Assembly: GCF_000236865.1 (NCBI RefSeq)
Contig: NZ_HE611015.1
Coordinates: 25,286 to 89,285, forward strand
Reading direction: 5' to 3'
DNA length: 64,000 nucleotides
DNA from: Senegalimassilia anaerobia JC110
GTDB lineage: Bacteria; Actinomycetota; Coriobacteriia; Coriobacteriales; Eggerthellaceae
In this document: piece after piece, positions 45,525 through 54,602 of the stretch
Numbering within the stretch: position 1 is the first letter of the stretch
Layout: each line of letters starts with the position of its first letter
Position numbers and translations under genes: made by a program
Notes under the pieces: generated by a model
What the model saw: the letters and a program-made list of their open reading frames with translations, nothing else
Databases searched by the model: none
Told to the model about the DNA's origin: nothing

Positions 45525-48500
45525 TCACCCCTCCAGCAGGTCCATCAGCTCGTCGGCGCTTAAGCTGGCAAGCGAGATGCCGCTCGAGCCGATCACCTGG
45601 TCGGCCAGCTTGCTCTTCTCCTCCTGCAGGTGCAGGATGCGCTCCTCGATGGTGCCTTTTGCAATGACCTTCTGCACGCTTACCACGCGTGTCTGCCCGA
45701 TGCGGTGAGCGCGGTCGGTAGCCTGCTGCTGCGCCGCGGCGTTCCACCAGGGGTCGGCGTGGATGACCACGCTCGCGCCCGTGAGGTTCAATCCCGTGCC
45801 GCCGGCCTTGAGCGACACCAGGAACACGGGCACGTCATTGCCGTTGAACTCGTTCACCAGCTCAACGCGGTCCTTCTTGGGCGTTTGCCCCGTGATGGTG
45901 TAGAAGGCGATGCCCGCTTCCTCGAGGCGTTGCGCGATCAGGTCCAAAAAGCTGGTGAACTGGCTGAAGATGAGCGCCTTCTCGCCGCCTTCCATAGCGC
46001 TTGCCACTAGCTCCATGATGGTATCGAGCTTCGCTCCGTGGCCGCGATAGTCCTCGAACAGCAGGCGCGGGTCGCAGCATAGCTGGCGCAGCTGCATGAG
46101 CTCGGCAAGCACCTCCACGCTGGAAACGTGCTCGCCTGCATCCCGTTTCGCCTGACGCTGCTTGCGCTCGCGGCGCTGGCGGGTTAGCTCTTCGCGTAGA
46201 CGCTGCTCATGGGCGCGGTAAAGCTTGAGCTGCTGGCCTTCCATGGGGGCGTACACCACGCTTTCCAGCTTGTCGGGCAGGTCGGTGAGCACGTCGGCCT
46301 TGCGGCGCCTGAGCAAAAACGGCCCTACGACGGCGCTCAGGCGGGCTGCCACCTCTTCCTCGCCGCCCACGATGGGCAGTTCGAATCGTTCGCGGAAGCG
46401 CGCGTACGGTCCCAGAAGGCCGGGCATCAGGAAGTCGAAGATGCTCCAAAGTTCCGATAGGCGGTTCTCCATGGGCGTGCCGGTCAGCGCGAACCGATGG
46501 CGCGCCGATAGGCGCTTAACCGCGCGGGTGGTAAGCGTTGCGGGGTTTTTGATGTATTGGGCTTCGTCGAGGGCGCAGATGAACAGCTCACGTCCCGCGT
46601 AATCGGCCGAATCGATGCGCGCAAGGTCGTAGGAGGTGATGAGCACATCGACCGGTGCAGGCCGGTTACCGGTTGCGTCGACGGACTCCGGTGCTGCTGC
46701 TTCACCGCGGTTTTGCAAGGTTGCTTCCCTTGTACGAGCGTCAACGTTGCGCGATGACGCTTCTGCGTTGTCGGACCATGCAGTCGCATCGCCTTGCCGC
46801 CCGGAAACCAGGTTCGCGTCATACGGAGCGAAGGCATGTCCGCGGATCACCTTGCGCTCGGCGGCGCTGCCCACCACGGCGGCCACATTCAGGCCGGGTG
46901 CGAAGCGCTCGAATTCGGCCATCCAGTTGTACACGAGCGAAGAGGGGCACACGATCAAGCTCGGCCCGACTTCGCGAGCCTGATCGGCGCGGGCCACCAG
47001 CAAGCTGATGAGCTGGACCGATTTGCCCAGGCCCATCTCGTCGGCAAGCACCCCGCCGAATCCCGCATCCAGGCGGGCGGACAGCCATCGCAGGCCTTCT
47101 TCCTGGTAGGGGCGCAGCGTTGCGTTCAACCCTTCCGGTACCTGGTATACCCGCTCGTCGATCGCGCGGAAATCGCTCAGGTACTGTGTGAAGCTGCGGT
47201 CGCGGTTGAGGTCGGCTTCCTCGTCGAGGTAGAACGCGCGGAACGACGGCAGCTCCACCGTGCCCGTGGCGAGCTCCTTTTGCGTGATGCCCAGGTCGGA
47301 TGCCAGGCGGTCAAGTTGAGCGAGCTCGAAATCGGAGAGGTCCACGAACGCGCCATCGCGCAGGCGATGGTAGCGCTTCTTCTTCCGGTAGCTTCCCAGC
47401 ATGGCAGCAAGCTCGTCGGGGCCAAGGTCGCCGGCGTCGACGGTGAGGTTGATGAGGTTGCCCGAAAGCGACACGCCCATGCTCAGGCGCGGCTTGCCGT
47501 CTTTGATCAGGCGGTCGAACGCCGGCGTGGTATACACCTCGCCGGCGTCACGCAGCTGGCCCAAGCCGGTGAAGATAAGGTTGGCAACCGCTTCCTCGTT
47601 GCTCATGGGGATGCGCGTTTGACCTGCTCCGAAATACCGTTCCACCAGCGTCTTGGCCTTGCCTTCGGCGCGCACGTCGCGCAACGGCGAGGGACCCGAG
47701 GCGCTCTTGCCGTCCTTGTGCTCGGCGGGCACGGTCCCGCACAGCGTGAACCGGCGCAGCCCGTATGCGGCTTGGGCGCCGATGGTCACGTTCTTACCGT
47801 TCTTGTCCAGGAAAAACGCCAGCGCGCATGCCACGGGGCGCCAAGCCGATAACTCGGCCGGGGCGCTTAGATGCAGGTTCTCCTCGATGACGGGCAGGGC
47901 GGCTGCGCAGAACAGAGGCATGTCGTCGTTTGCCACGAACAGGTTGCGCTCGTCGCTGTCGTAGACCGTGCGCAGGAAGTCGGAGCAGCGCGCGAACGCC
48001 GGCGAACAACGATGCACCGTGTCCCCGCCGCACCATATATACAGGCGCCCGGCTTGCTCGGCCATGCGGATATGCTCTCCGCGCTCGATTGCCCAGCCGC
48101 CATTCTCGGCCGGTGCCATTGAAAGCGAGATGTCCGGGTCGCTATGCTCGATATGCACGCGCTGCACGGTGGGCGTGGCATAATCGGCGCCCGTGATGCT
48201 GAACTCGGCGCCGTCGAGCAAGCCGAACAGCTCCACGGCCTCGGCCTCGGAGAGCTGCAGGGTACGGCCCACCGAGGCGCTTTGACGGCGAAGCCATGAC
48301 GGCGCGTCATCGGCCGCCTCGCGCATGGAGCAGGCCCGTTCGATGAACTGGGCCATCCCGCGCGAACGCTGCTCGAACAGGGCGGGGGCGTGCGTGAACG
48401 CCAGCTTCTTCCCGTATGCGTGGCGGGCGCCGGAGCGCATGCGGTCGGCGAACTCCGAAAGTGATTTCAGCACGTAAGGCGTTCCCGAAGGCCCGCTGAT

Positions 48501-48971
48501 GCGAAACGAGGCGGACCATAGCCCGTAACCGTACGACAGCTCTGCGTGCAAAACCACGCTTTCGGTAGGCGTCTCGTCGGCCTGCAGCTCCTCGGTGCGC
48601 TTCATGAACTCCGTGATGCACGAGGAGGATTGCGCCGTACGCTGCGCCTGGTAGCCCATGAAGGTCTCGGGACGCTGCGAGAACGCGAGCGCCAGAGCCA
48701 CGCAGTGCTTGCACATGCCGGCATACTCGCGAAACGCAGGGCACGTGCATGAGTAATCCAGCACCTCGTCGGCTTCCTCGTCGAGGATCACCGAGGTGCG
48801 ATAGCGATCGTCCCAGCCGCTGCTCGATGCCACGAATGCGCTGACAACCGACTCCTCGGCATCGTAGCGCACCTGCTTCGTGAGGATGTTCCTATCCGAT
48901 GACGCGATGGCGCGCCCTCGGGTGAATGAACGCTGGTTGCATTGGCTTGCTATGGCTTTCTCGGTGATCAT
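45525..48971 (-). CDS. SNF2-family DNA-dependent ATPase with SWIM zinc finger
   Basis: 1148-residue helicase-like protein. The N-terminus has a SWIM finger (YSCTCPAFREYAGMCKHC, a CxC...CxH pattern) for DNA or protein binding. The ATPase core has motif I LADEMGLGKSVQL, a DEAQ box (ALDEAQYIKN), GTPMENRLSELWSIFDFL, and the C-terminal lobe IFSQFTSFLDLIAQRL, SLKAGGTGLNLTGA and QQQATDRAHRIGQTR. A serine/asparagine-rich insert of about 60 residues lies between the first ATPase motifs. Most bacterial SNF2 proteins of this HepA-like class are linked to transcription recycling or DNA maintenance, which is inference here. ATG with AGGGGAG upstream. Confidence 0.88.
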   Translation of the reverse strand: MITEKAIASQCNQRSFTRGRAIASSDRNILTKQVRYDAEESVVSAFVASSSGWDDRYRTSVILDEEADEVLDYSCTCPAFREYAGMCKHCVALALAFSQRPETFMGYQAQRTAQSSSCITEFMKRTEELQADETPTESVVLHAELSYGYGLWSASFRISGPSGTPYVLKSLSEFADRMRSGARHAYGKKLAFTHAPALFEQRSRGMAQFIERACSMREAADDAPSWLRRQSASVGRTLQLSEAEAVELFGLLDGAEFSITGADYATPTVQRVHIEHSDPDISLSMAPAENGGWAIERGEHIRMAEQAGRLYIWCGGDTVHRCSPAFARCSDFLRTVYDSDERNLFVANDDMPLFCAAALPVIEENLHLSAPAELSAWRPVACALAFFLDKNGKNVTIGAQAAYGLRRFTLCGTVPAEHKDGKSASGPSPLRDVRAEGKAKTLVERYFGAGQTRIPMSNEEAVANLIFTGLGQLRDAGEVYTTPAFDRLIKDGKPRLSMGVSLSGNLINLTVDAGDLGPDELAAMLGSYRKKKRYHRLRDGAFVDLSDFELAQLDRLASDLGITQKELATGTVELPSFRAFYLDEEADLNRDRSFTQYLSDFRAIDERVYQVPEGLNATLRPYQEEGLRWLSARLDAGFGGVLADEMGLGKSVQLISLLVARADQAREVGPSLIVCPSSLVYNWMAEFERFAPGLNVAAVVGSAAERKVIRGHAFAPYDANLVSGRQGDATAWSDNAEASSRNVDARTREATLQNRGEAAAPESVDATGNRPAPVDVLITSYDLARIDSADYAGRELFICALDEAQYIKNPATLTTRAVKRLSARHRFALTGTPMENRLSELWSIFDFLMPGLLGPYARFRERFELPIVGGEEEVAARLSAVVGPFLLRRRKADVLTDLPDKLESVVYAPMEGQQLKLYRAHEQRLREELTRQRRERKQRQAKRDAGEHVSSVEVLAELMQLRQLCCDPRLLFEDYRGHGAKLDTIMELVASAMEGGEKALIFSQFTSFLDLIAQRLEEAGIAFYTITGQTPKKDRVELVNEFNGNDVPVFLVSLKAGGTGLNLTGASVVIHADPWWNAAAQQQATDRAHRIGQTRVVSVQKVIAKGTIEERILHLQEEKSKLADQVIGSSGISLASLSADELMDLLEG

Positions 48972-49344
48972 CGCTTGCGGCTCCCCTTGCTAGAACGCAT
49001 TGTTCGCAAACGCTTATTTTAGCGCAATCGCGCTAGGCGTTGCGGCAATCAGCGCGTTTAGCCTAAGCCTATCGTCGGTGTTTCGCGCCTCATGGGGAAG
49101 GGCGGCAACAGACGCCGGCGTGTGACACGCGCGGAGTTCGTCGGGCTGCCGAACATCGAAGCCGATGCCGTGGTCGCAAAAGGAGCCGGCGCTTGAGCAA
49201 AGACTCTTCGGGGCAAGGGAAGCTGCATGTCTGGGGAATGGGGCCGTGCAGGGGGAGAGTCTCCGACTTATGCCGTTTTGTGCGATAATCGAGCAAGTGT
49301 TCGCGAAGCGTCGCTTTCGGGACGTGCGACGGAAGGGGTCGTCA
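48972..49344. other. Intergenic region between divergent SNF2 and CBAH-like genes
   Basis: About 370 bases without a supported gene. GATAAT at 49284 is a possible -10 for the downstream amidase gene, no -35 seen. Open frames here lack ribosome sites and resemble nothing. Confidence 0.5.
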
Positions 49345-50436
49345 ATGAAGCTTGGGAATATCGCGAAGGTGGCGGTAGCCGCCGCAGGCGTTGCCGCAGG
49401 TGTCGGCGCTGCCGTATATGGCTCGCGCGCGGCCACCATGGCCTCGATCAGGCAGATCGCGCCCGCCGATGGGCCGTATGGCCTCTATGCCATGGACGTG
49501 TCCTATCGCTACGACCTCGATCGAATCATCGAGCGCGGCCTTGGAGCCGATCAGGGCAATATGGACGCCATCCTCGCCGAGGCGCTTCCGCTCGTCCCCG
49601 TCCATATGCAGGCGCCGCAGTTCGGATGCAGCGCGTTCACGCTTGCAAGCGGTGAAGGCGTGCTCATGGGCCGCAACTACGACTTCAGATTCGACACCTC
49701 CGCCATGCTTGTGCATACTGCCCCCGCTGACGGTTACGAATCTATCGGTTTTTGCGCCCTCGACAACCTCGGCGTGGTCGATGCGCTGCAGACGAAATCG
49801 CGTTTCGCGTGCCTGGCGGCGCCGTTCGCCTGCTTAGACGGCGTGAACGAGAAGGGCGTTTCCTGCGCGGTGCTCACGCTCGACAGCAAACCCACCTTCC
49901 GCATCACCGGCAAGCCCATCATCTCGACGCCTATGGCCATACGTTTGGTGCTCGATCGGGCAGCCACCACCCAGCAAGCCGTTGATCTGCTGCTTTCCTA
50001 CGATATGTTCGCTACAAGCGGGCGTGATTACCATTTCTATATCACCGATGCGCAAGGCGATGGCCGCGTGGTCGAGTTCGATTGCGACAGCCCCGAGCGC
50101 TTGCCCGTCGTCACGCCAACGCGTCAGGTAACCAATTTCTTCGTCATGCACCAAGACAAGGTTGCGCCTTTTCAGAGAAACGGGGCTTACGGGCATGGCC
50201 GCGAGCGCTATGACGCCATCTCCGCTGTGCTCGATGGGGCGCCGATGGGCCAGGATGCTCAGGTCACGGCATGGAAGGCGCTCAGGACGGCCTCGCAGGA
50301 GCCGAATCCCGAGGACGTTACCAGCAACACGCAGTGGTCCATTGTGTTCGATAACGCAAACCTAACGGCGGATGTGGCGCTGCGTCGTCGCTGGGCCGAT
50401 GTCCATCATGCCGACATCCACGGCAATATGGTGTGA
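49345..50436 (+). CDS. Linear amide C-N hydrolase (choloylglycine hydrolase/penicillin V acylase family), membrane-anchored
   Basis: 363-residue Ntn-hydrolase of the CBAH family, which includes bile salt hydrolases, penicillin V acylases and N-acyl-homoserine lactone or N-acylethanolamine amidases. Catalytic Cys95 is in GCSAFTLASGEGVLMGRNYD, with NYDF at 113-116 and NEKGVSCAVLTL typical. Unlike canonical enzymes that begin Met-Cys, an N-terminal hydrophobic segment (residues about 8-28, VAVAAAGVAAGVGAAVYG) precedes it, so the protein is probably exported and the Cys is exposed by later cleavage. Start ATG 49345 after GGAAGGGG. The substrate cannot be told. Confidence 0.85.
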   Translation: MKLGNIAKVAVAAAGVAAGVGAAVYGSRAATMASIRQIAPADGPYGLYAMDVSYRYDLDRIIERGLGADQGNMDAILAEALPLVPVHMQAPQFGCSAFTLASGEGVLMGRNYDFRFDTSAMLVHTAPADGYESIGFCALDNLGVVDALQTKSRFACLAAPFACLDGVNEKGVSCAVLTLDSKPTFRITGKPIISTPMAIRLVLDRAATTQQAVDLLLSYDMFATSGRDYHFYITDAQGDGRVVEFDCDSPERLPVVTPTRQVTNFFVMHQDKVAPFQRNGAYGHGRERYDAISAVLDGAPMGQDAQVTAWKALRTASQEPNPEDVTSNTQWSIVFDNANLTADVALRRRWADVHHADIHGNMV

Positions 50437-50592
50437 GGTCCTGCTCCCAGGGCGGATAGGCTTGCGGTGGAGGCGCGCAGTCAGCGTCGGTTTTTAATTA
50501 GATGGCGTAACCCGGAGCTAGCTCGCGCATCCTCATGGTGCAGCGCGCTTGGGTTGAAGAGGCATGTCGCGGTCTGAGCGGTTGTTGCCGGC

Positions 50593-51180
50593 TTATCGCG
50601 TTGCGAAGCGCGGCGCCAACTCGCGCGTCTTCTCGATGAGCTTGCGGTAGATGCGCTCGCGTATCCACGGTTCGCTTGATAGGGCCATGGCTTCATCGAG
50701 CTTCGCCCACTTCACGCCGCTGTTCTCGTCGGCTTTGATGCGCACATGCTCGGCGGGGTCGGCAACCGCCAGGTATGTGACGTTCAGGTGCAGGTGCGAG
50801 CTGACGTATGCCCCGCGTTTGACGTGACCGTCCACGGTCAGCACCTCGCACGACAGCACGTTGCCCGGCCCGCACGGCACCAGGCGCGCGCCGTGCACGC
50901 CCGTTTCCTCTTCTAGCTCCCGCAAGGCGACTGCCGCAAGGTCGGCCTGCCCGTCCGCGTGCCCGCCGATCCAGCTCCACGAATCGTATATGTTGTGATA
51001 CACCAGCAGCGTTTTCGTGAATGTGGGATCGATGGTCCAAATAGAGCATGCCATGTGGGCCACGGACGATCGGTCGAACACCGCGGGGTCCGTTTCCAAG
51101 CGCGACAGGATAAGGTCCCGGTCGGCGGCTTCCTGTTCGTTGGCAGGTTGGAACGCTTGCAGATCTTCGTATATGCCCAC
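50593..51180 (-). CDS. NUDIX hydrolase
   Basis: 195-residue NUDIX protein. The box reads GHADGQADLAAVALREL followed by EEETGV; the RELEEETGV core is intact but the Glu in the middle of the consensus Gx5E is Ala. The N-terminal VGIYEDLQAFQPANEQEA is a short extension. Chosen start GTG 51180 has AAGGAGCAGCC upstream; longer in-frame starts lack support. The substrate is unknown. A terminator for the upstream gene lies between this and the NifX-like gene. Confidence 0.85.
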   Translation of the reverse strand: MGIYEDLQAFQPANEQEAADRDLILSRLETDPAVFDRSSVAHMACSIWTIDPTFTKTLLVYHNIYDSWSWIGGHADGQADLAAVALRELEEETGVHGARLVPCGPGNVLSCEVLTVDGHVKRGAYVSSHLHLNVTYLAVADPAEHVRIKADENSGVKWAKLDEAMALSSEPWIRERIYRKLIEKTRELAPRFATR

Positions 51181-51198
51181 GGCTGCTCCTTGAGATTG

Positions 51199-51228
51199 AA
51201 AAGGCCCGGGCGTGCGGCCCGGGCCTGT
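51199..51228 (-). terminator. Terminator of the NifX-like gene
   Basis: AGGCCCGGG / CCCGGGCCT hairpin; on the minus strand it is followed by TTTTCAATC, 78 bases past the stop. Confidence 0.8.
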
Positions 51229-51305
51229 GACTGCGTGTCGATTATAGCAAGCTGTGCGGGTTCGGCTTGCGCCGCAAGGCGATTGCGACTGCCGGCCCCT
51301 GCATC

Positions 51306-51674
51306 CTAGTGATGATGGCTGCAGGCGTTTTCCAGCACCATGCGCGTGCAATCGCCGGCGATGAACTTGTTCACCACGTCTCCGACCATGGGCGTTTCCT
51401 GCTCAAGGTAGATGTCCACGCCGTATTGCGTGAAGCGCATGAACGGCGGCTGACCCATGCCTGCGCAGATCATCGCGTCGATGCCCAGGTTGTGCGCGAA
51501 CTCGATGACGCCACCGCAACCTACTTCGTCATGATCGACGTTTTTCACCGACTCCACGCCGGTGACCTGTCCGTCTTCGATGGCCACGAGCGTGAACCAG
51601 GGCGTGTGGCCGAAGTGTCCGCTGCGGATGCTCGTCAGGCCTTCGCCGGTTTCGCTGGGGATTGCAACTTTCAT
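51306..51674 (-). CDS. Dinitrogenase iron-molybdenum cofactor (NifX/NafY-like) family protein
   Basis: 122-residue protein of the MTH1175 group. The small FeMo-co-binding fold is seen in MKVAIPSETGEGLTSIRSG, HFGHTPWFTLVAIEDG, VDHDEVGCGGVIEFAHN and the C-terminal GDVVNKFIAGDCTRM. A HHH tail suggests metal binding. Nitrogenase genes are absent, so a role in nitrogen fixation is unlikely; such stand-alone proteins are proposed to bind metal clusters. ATG after AAGGCG. It has its own promoter region facing the divergent DUF523 gene. Confidence 0.82.
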   Translation of the reverse strand: MKVAIPSETGEGLTSIRSGHFGHTPWFTLVAIEDGQVTGVESVKNVDHDEVGCGGVIEFAHNLGIDAMICAGMGQPPFMRFTQYGVDIYLEQETPMVGDVVNKFIAGDCTRMVLENACSHHH

Positions 51675-51824
51675 GGTATCGCCTTTCTACGACGTATGCG
51701 TTGGGGCGTTTGCTCCGCTCGCTTCTCCTGCAGATAACTCTAGCACAGCGATACTCGGGTCCGTGAAGTTTTTTGATACTCTCCAAGTAGCATATTGGTA
51801 GGAATAATCGACTTGCTCGGGCGC

Positions 51825-51830
51825 TATAAT
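51825..51830 (+). promoter_or_regulatory. -10 box placed for leaderless transcription of the DUF523 gene
   Basis: Perfect TATAAT (in GCGCTATAAT) ends 6 nt before the ATG at 51837. No Shine-Dalgarno and no -35. Confidence 0.5.
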
Positions 51831-51836
51831 ACCGGT

Positions 51837-52325
51837 ATGGAGAAAACCCCGAACACATCGCCTGCCATTGCCGTGAGCGCCTGCCTGCTGGGCAGGCCGT
51901 GTCGTTACGACGGGTCCTCGAAGCCCTCTGACGCGGTGATGCAGCTCGGCCGTTGCTACAAGCTCGTTCCCATATGCCCTGAAGTTACAGGGGGCCTTCC
52001 CGTGCCGCATCCGCCGTGCGAGATCGTCGCGGGGTCCCGTCCGGTGCGCGTGATGGATGCGAATGGCAGCGACGTCACGCAGGCCTTCCATCTTGGCGCA
52101 AGCCGCTGCCTGGAGCAGTTGCGAGATGCCGATTGCCGGGTGGCCGTGCTCAAATCGAAAAGCCCTTCGTGCGGAAGCGGGGCGGTGTACGACGGAAGCT
52201 TCACGGGCGCGCTTGTGCCGGGGTGGGGCGTTGCCGCGCAGCTGTTCCGCGACGCGGGCATCACGGTGCTCGATGAATCGCAGGTCCATAGGCTGGATGT
52301 GTCGCTCGGTCCTGCGCGATCTTAA
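51837..52325 (+). CDS. DUF523 (TudS/YbbK-like) protein
   Basis: 162-residue protein with the three DUF523 cysteine blocks: AVSACLLGRPCRYDGSS, VPICPEVTGGLPVPHPP and LKSKSPSCGSG. Members include TudS, a [4Fe-4S] thiouracil desulfidase, so a desulfurase or thiolated-base salvage role is possible; this is inference. Start at ATG 51837 (MEKTPNTSP) with TATAAT just upstream. Divergent from the NifX-like gene. Confidence 0.85.
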   Translation: MEKTPNTSPAIAVSACLLGRPCRYDGSSKPSDAVMQLGRCYKLVPICPEVTGGLPVPHPPCEIVAGSRPVRVMDANGSDVTQAFHLGASRCLEQLRDADCRVAVLKSKSPSCGSGAVYDGSFTGALVPGWGVAAQLFRDAGITVLDESQVHRLDVSLGPARS

Positions 52326-52518
52326 GGCCGCTGGGCCGCCAGGCCCCGCGCAACCCCAAAGCAGCTGACCTGTAAAGCCGCAAAGGTCTGCCCTTGTCTC
52401 CCTTGTGCATGCCGTGGGGCGCCGTCTACCGCGGCGGCCTGCCCGCCGGCGGGGTGTATACTTCCCTAAACGAATAAGGCGGCGCCGTGCGCGCTGCGTG
52501 AATATGAAAGGACTCGCT

Positions 52519-52977
52519 ATGCTGGTTACCAACCTTACCCATGCGAACGGAAACGACTATCTCAGCCAGCGCTTCTCCAAGGCCTATGCGTTCCTTGCGC
52601 AGGACGGCCTGGATGCTCTGCCGCTCGGCCGTAACGAGATCGATGGCGACGACGTGTTCGCCAACGTGCAGGAATACGACACCGTCGCTGCTTCCGAAAA
52701 GCAGTTGGAGGCGCATCGCGGTTATTACGACGTGCAGTTCGTCGTGTCCGGTCAGGAGCTTTTGCAGTACGCTCAGCTGAATGGCCTGCCCGAGTGCCAG
52801 CCGTTCGACGAGGAAAACGACTTCGGCCTGTACGAGACGCCCGAGCAGTGCACGAACGTTGTGCTGCGCGCCGGCGACCTGGCCGTCCTCGCGCCCGAAG
52901 ATGCGCACAAGCCCGGCTGCACGCTCGGCTCCGAGCCTTGCCATGTGCGCAAGATCGTCGTGAAGGTCCGCGCGTAA
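52519..52977 (+). CDS. YhcH/YjgK/YiaL family (EbgC-like) protein
   Basis: 152-residue cupin-fold protein. Family motifs are HRGYYDVQFVVSGQE, FDEENDFGLYE and the metal-binding-like APEDAHKPGC; the C-terminus has VRKIVVKV. The group includes sialic-acid-associated YhcH and EbgC. No sugar genes are nearby. Start ATG 52519 after AAAGGA; a TATACT lies about 60 bases before. Confidence 0.85.
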   Translation: MLVTNLTHANGNDYLSQRFSKAYAFLAQDGLDALPLGRNEIDGDDVFANVQEYDTVAASEKQLEAHRGYYDVQFVVSGQELLQYAQLNGLPECQPFDEENDFGLYETPEQCTNVVLRAGDLAVLAPEDAHKPGCTLGSEPCHVRKIVVKVRA

Positions 52978-53002
52978 CAACCTCCTTCAATAAAGGAAGC
53001 AC

Positions 53003-54130
53003 ATGAACAAGCAAGATCGCAAATATCTCAAGCGTCTGCTCGAGACCCCTTCGCCCACAGGCTGCGAACAGCGCATCGCCGCTATGGTTCGCGAGCGTAT
53101 GGAGGGCGTTGCCGACCAGGTCACCACAGACGTCATGGGTTCGGTCCATGCTCGCCTTGCGGGCAGGGGCTCCGCGCCGTCGCTCATGCTGGCCGCCCAC
53201 ATGGACGAGATCGGCTTGATGGTGGTCAACGTCTCCGATGACGGGTTTTTGTCCGTGGCCGCCATCGGTGGCGTCGATGCCGCCATTCTGCCGGGGCTTC
53301 GTGTGGACGTGCATGCCACCGGTGTTGAGCATCCTTTGCGCGGCATCGTCGGCCGCAAGCCCATCCACCTTATCTCCGCTGGCGAGCGTGACAAGGTCAC
53401 GCCCCTGTCCGATCTGGTCATCGATCTGGGCCTTCCCGCCAAGAAGGTCAAGCGCCTGGTGAAGGTGGGCGATGTTATCACGTTCGGCGTGGGCTTTGAG
53501 CGCTTCGGGAAGAACATGGGCGTTTCGCGCGCCTTCGACGACAAGTGCGGTGTGTGGGTCATCACGCGCGTGCTCGAGGAGTTGGCGTCCGGCGGCGGTT
53601 GTGCGGGCGATGTCACCTGCGCATGCACGGTGCAGGAGGAAATCGGAACTCGGGGCGCCATCACGTCCGCGTTTGGCATCCGCCCCGATGTTGCCGTGGC
53701 CTTCGATGTCACGCACGCCACCGATTACCCGGGCATCAGCCACGCCAAGTTCGGCGATATCAAGTGCGGCGGCGGCCCGGTTATCGGCCGCGGGCCCAAC
53801 GTCAACCCGCAGGTGTTCGAGCGCCTCGTCCAGGCCGCCAATACGGCGGGCGTCCCGTATCAGATAGAGGCCCTGCCCGGCCATTCCGGCACCGATGCCT
53901 GGCCCATCCAGGTCAGCCATGCCGGCATTCCTACGGGCTTGGTGTCCGTGCCGCTTCGCTATATGCATACGCCCACCGAGGTTATCTGCCTGGACGATCT
54001 TGACGCAACCGTGGCGTTGTTCGTGCAGTTTGCGCGCGATTTGGAGTCCGGCGGCTCCTTCGTGCCCATGGCGGGTTGCGGCTCGGCGTCGCTCGATGCC
54101 TGTTCTGCGCGTGCCGCGCAGGGGGAGTAG
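53003..54130 (+). CDS. M42 family metallopeptidase (glutamyl aminopeptidase/endoglucanase-like)
   Basis: 375-residue dinuclear-zinc aminopeptidase. LAAHMDEIGLMVVNVSDDGFL gives the first metal site and PDZ-like insertion; GVSRAFDDKCGVWV the bridging Asp; CTVQEEIGTRGA the catalytic Glu pair; VAFDVTHATDYPG and PLRYMHTPTEV other metal ligands. The length fits cytosolic PepA/TET-like tetrahedral enzymes that process peptides. AAGGAAG precedes the ATG; smpB follows within five bases. Confidence 0.92.
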   Translation: MNKQDRKYLKRLLETPSPTGCEQRIAAMVRERMEGVADQVTTDVMGSVHARLAGRGSAPSLMLAAHMDEIGLMVVNVSDDGFLSVAAIGGVDAAILPGLRVDVHATGVEHPLRGIVGRKPIHLISAGERDKVTPLSDLVIDLGLPAKKVKRLVKVGDVITFGVGFERFGKNMGVSRAFDDKCGVWVITRVLEELASGGGCAGDVTCACTVQEEIGTRGAITSAFGIRPDVAVAFDVTHATDYPGISHAKFGDIKCGGGPVIGRGPNVNPQVFERLVQAANTAGVPYQIEALPGHSGTDAWPIQVSHAGIPTGLVSVPLRYMHTPTEVICLDDLDATVALFVQFARDLESGGSFVPMAGCGSASLDACSARAAQGE

Positions 54131-54134
54131 CATC

Positions 54135-54602
54135 ATGAAAAAGCAAGCACAGGACATCGCGCGCAACCGCAAGGCGCTGCACGATTACGAGGTTCTCGAA
54201 ACCTACGAGGCCGGCATCGCCCTGACCGGTACTGAGGTGCGTTCGCTGCGCGATAACCATTGCCAGCTCACCGATTGCTTCGCGCTCATTCGCCACGGCG
54301 AGGTGTGGCTGCATGGCGTCCACATCCCCCCGTACGCCTTCGGCAACATCGCCAACCCCGACCCGGACCGCAAACGCAAGTTGCTGCTGCACAAAAACCA
54401 GATCCGCAAACTTGAGCAGCAGACCAAGGAGAAGGGCATGGCGCTCGTGCCGTTGAAGATGTACTTCAACAAAAGCTCGCTCGTGAAAGTCGAGCTGGCG
54501 GTGTGCCGCGGCAAGAAGAACTATGACAAACGCGCCGCTATGGCGGAGCGCGACTCGAAGCGTGAGATCGAGCGCGCGCTGAAGGAAAGGAGCCGTCGAT
54601 GA
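54135..54602 (+). CDS. smpB: SsrA-binding protein SmpB
   Basis: 155-residue tmRNA partner. IARNRKALHDYEVLETYEAG, GTEVRSLRDNHCQLTDCFAL, HGVHIPPYAFGN and KEKGMALVPLKMYF are family blocks; the basic tail SKREIERALKERSRR enters the decoding site. AGTAGCATC region with GGGGGAG before the ATG. Overlaps the next ORF by four bases, and ssrA itself is 500 bases downstream. Confidence 0.97.
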   Translation: MKKQAQDIARNRKALHDYEVLETYEAGIALTGTEVRSLRDNHCQLTDCFALIRHGEVWLHGVHIPPYAFGNIANPDPDRKRKLLLHKNQIRKLEQQTKEKGMALVPLKMYFNKSSLVKVELAVCRGKKNYDKRAAMAERDSKREIERALKERSRR

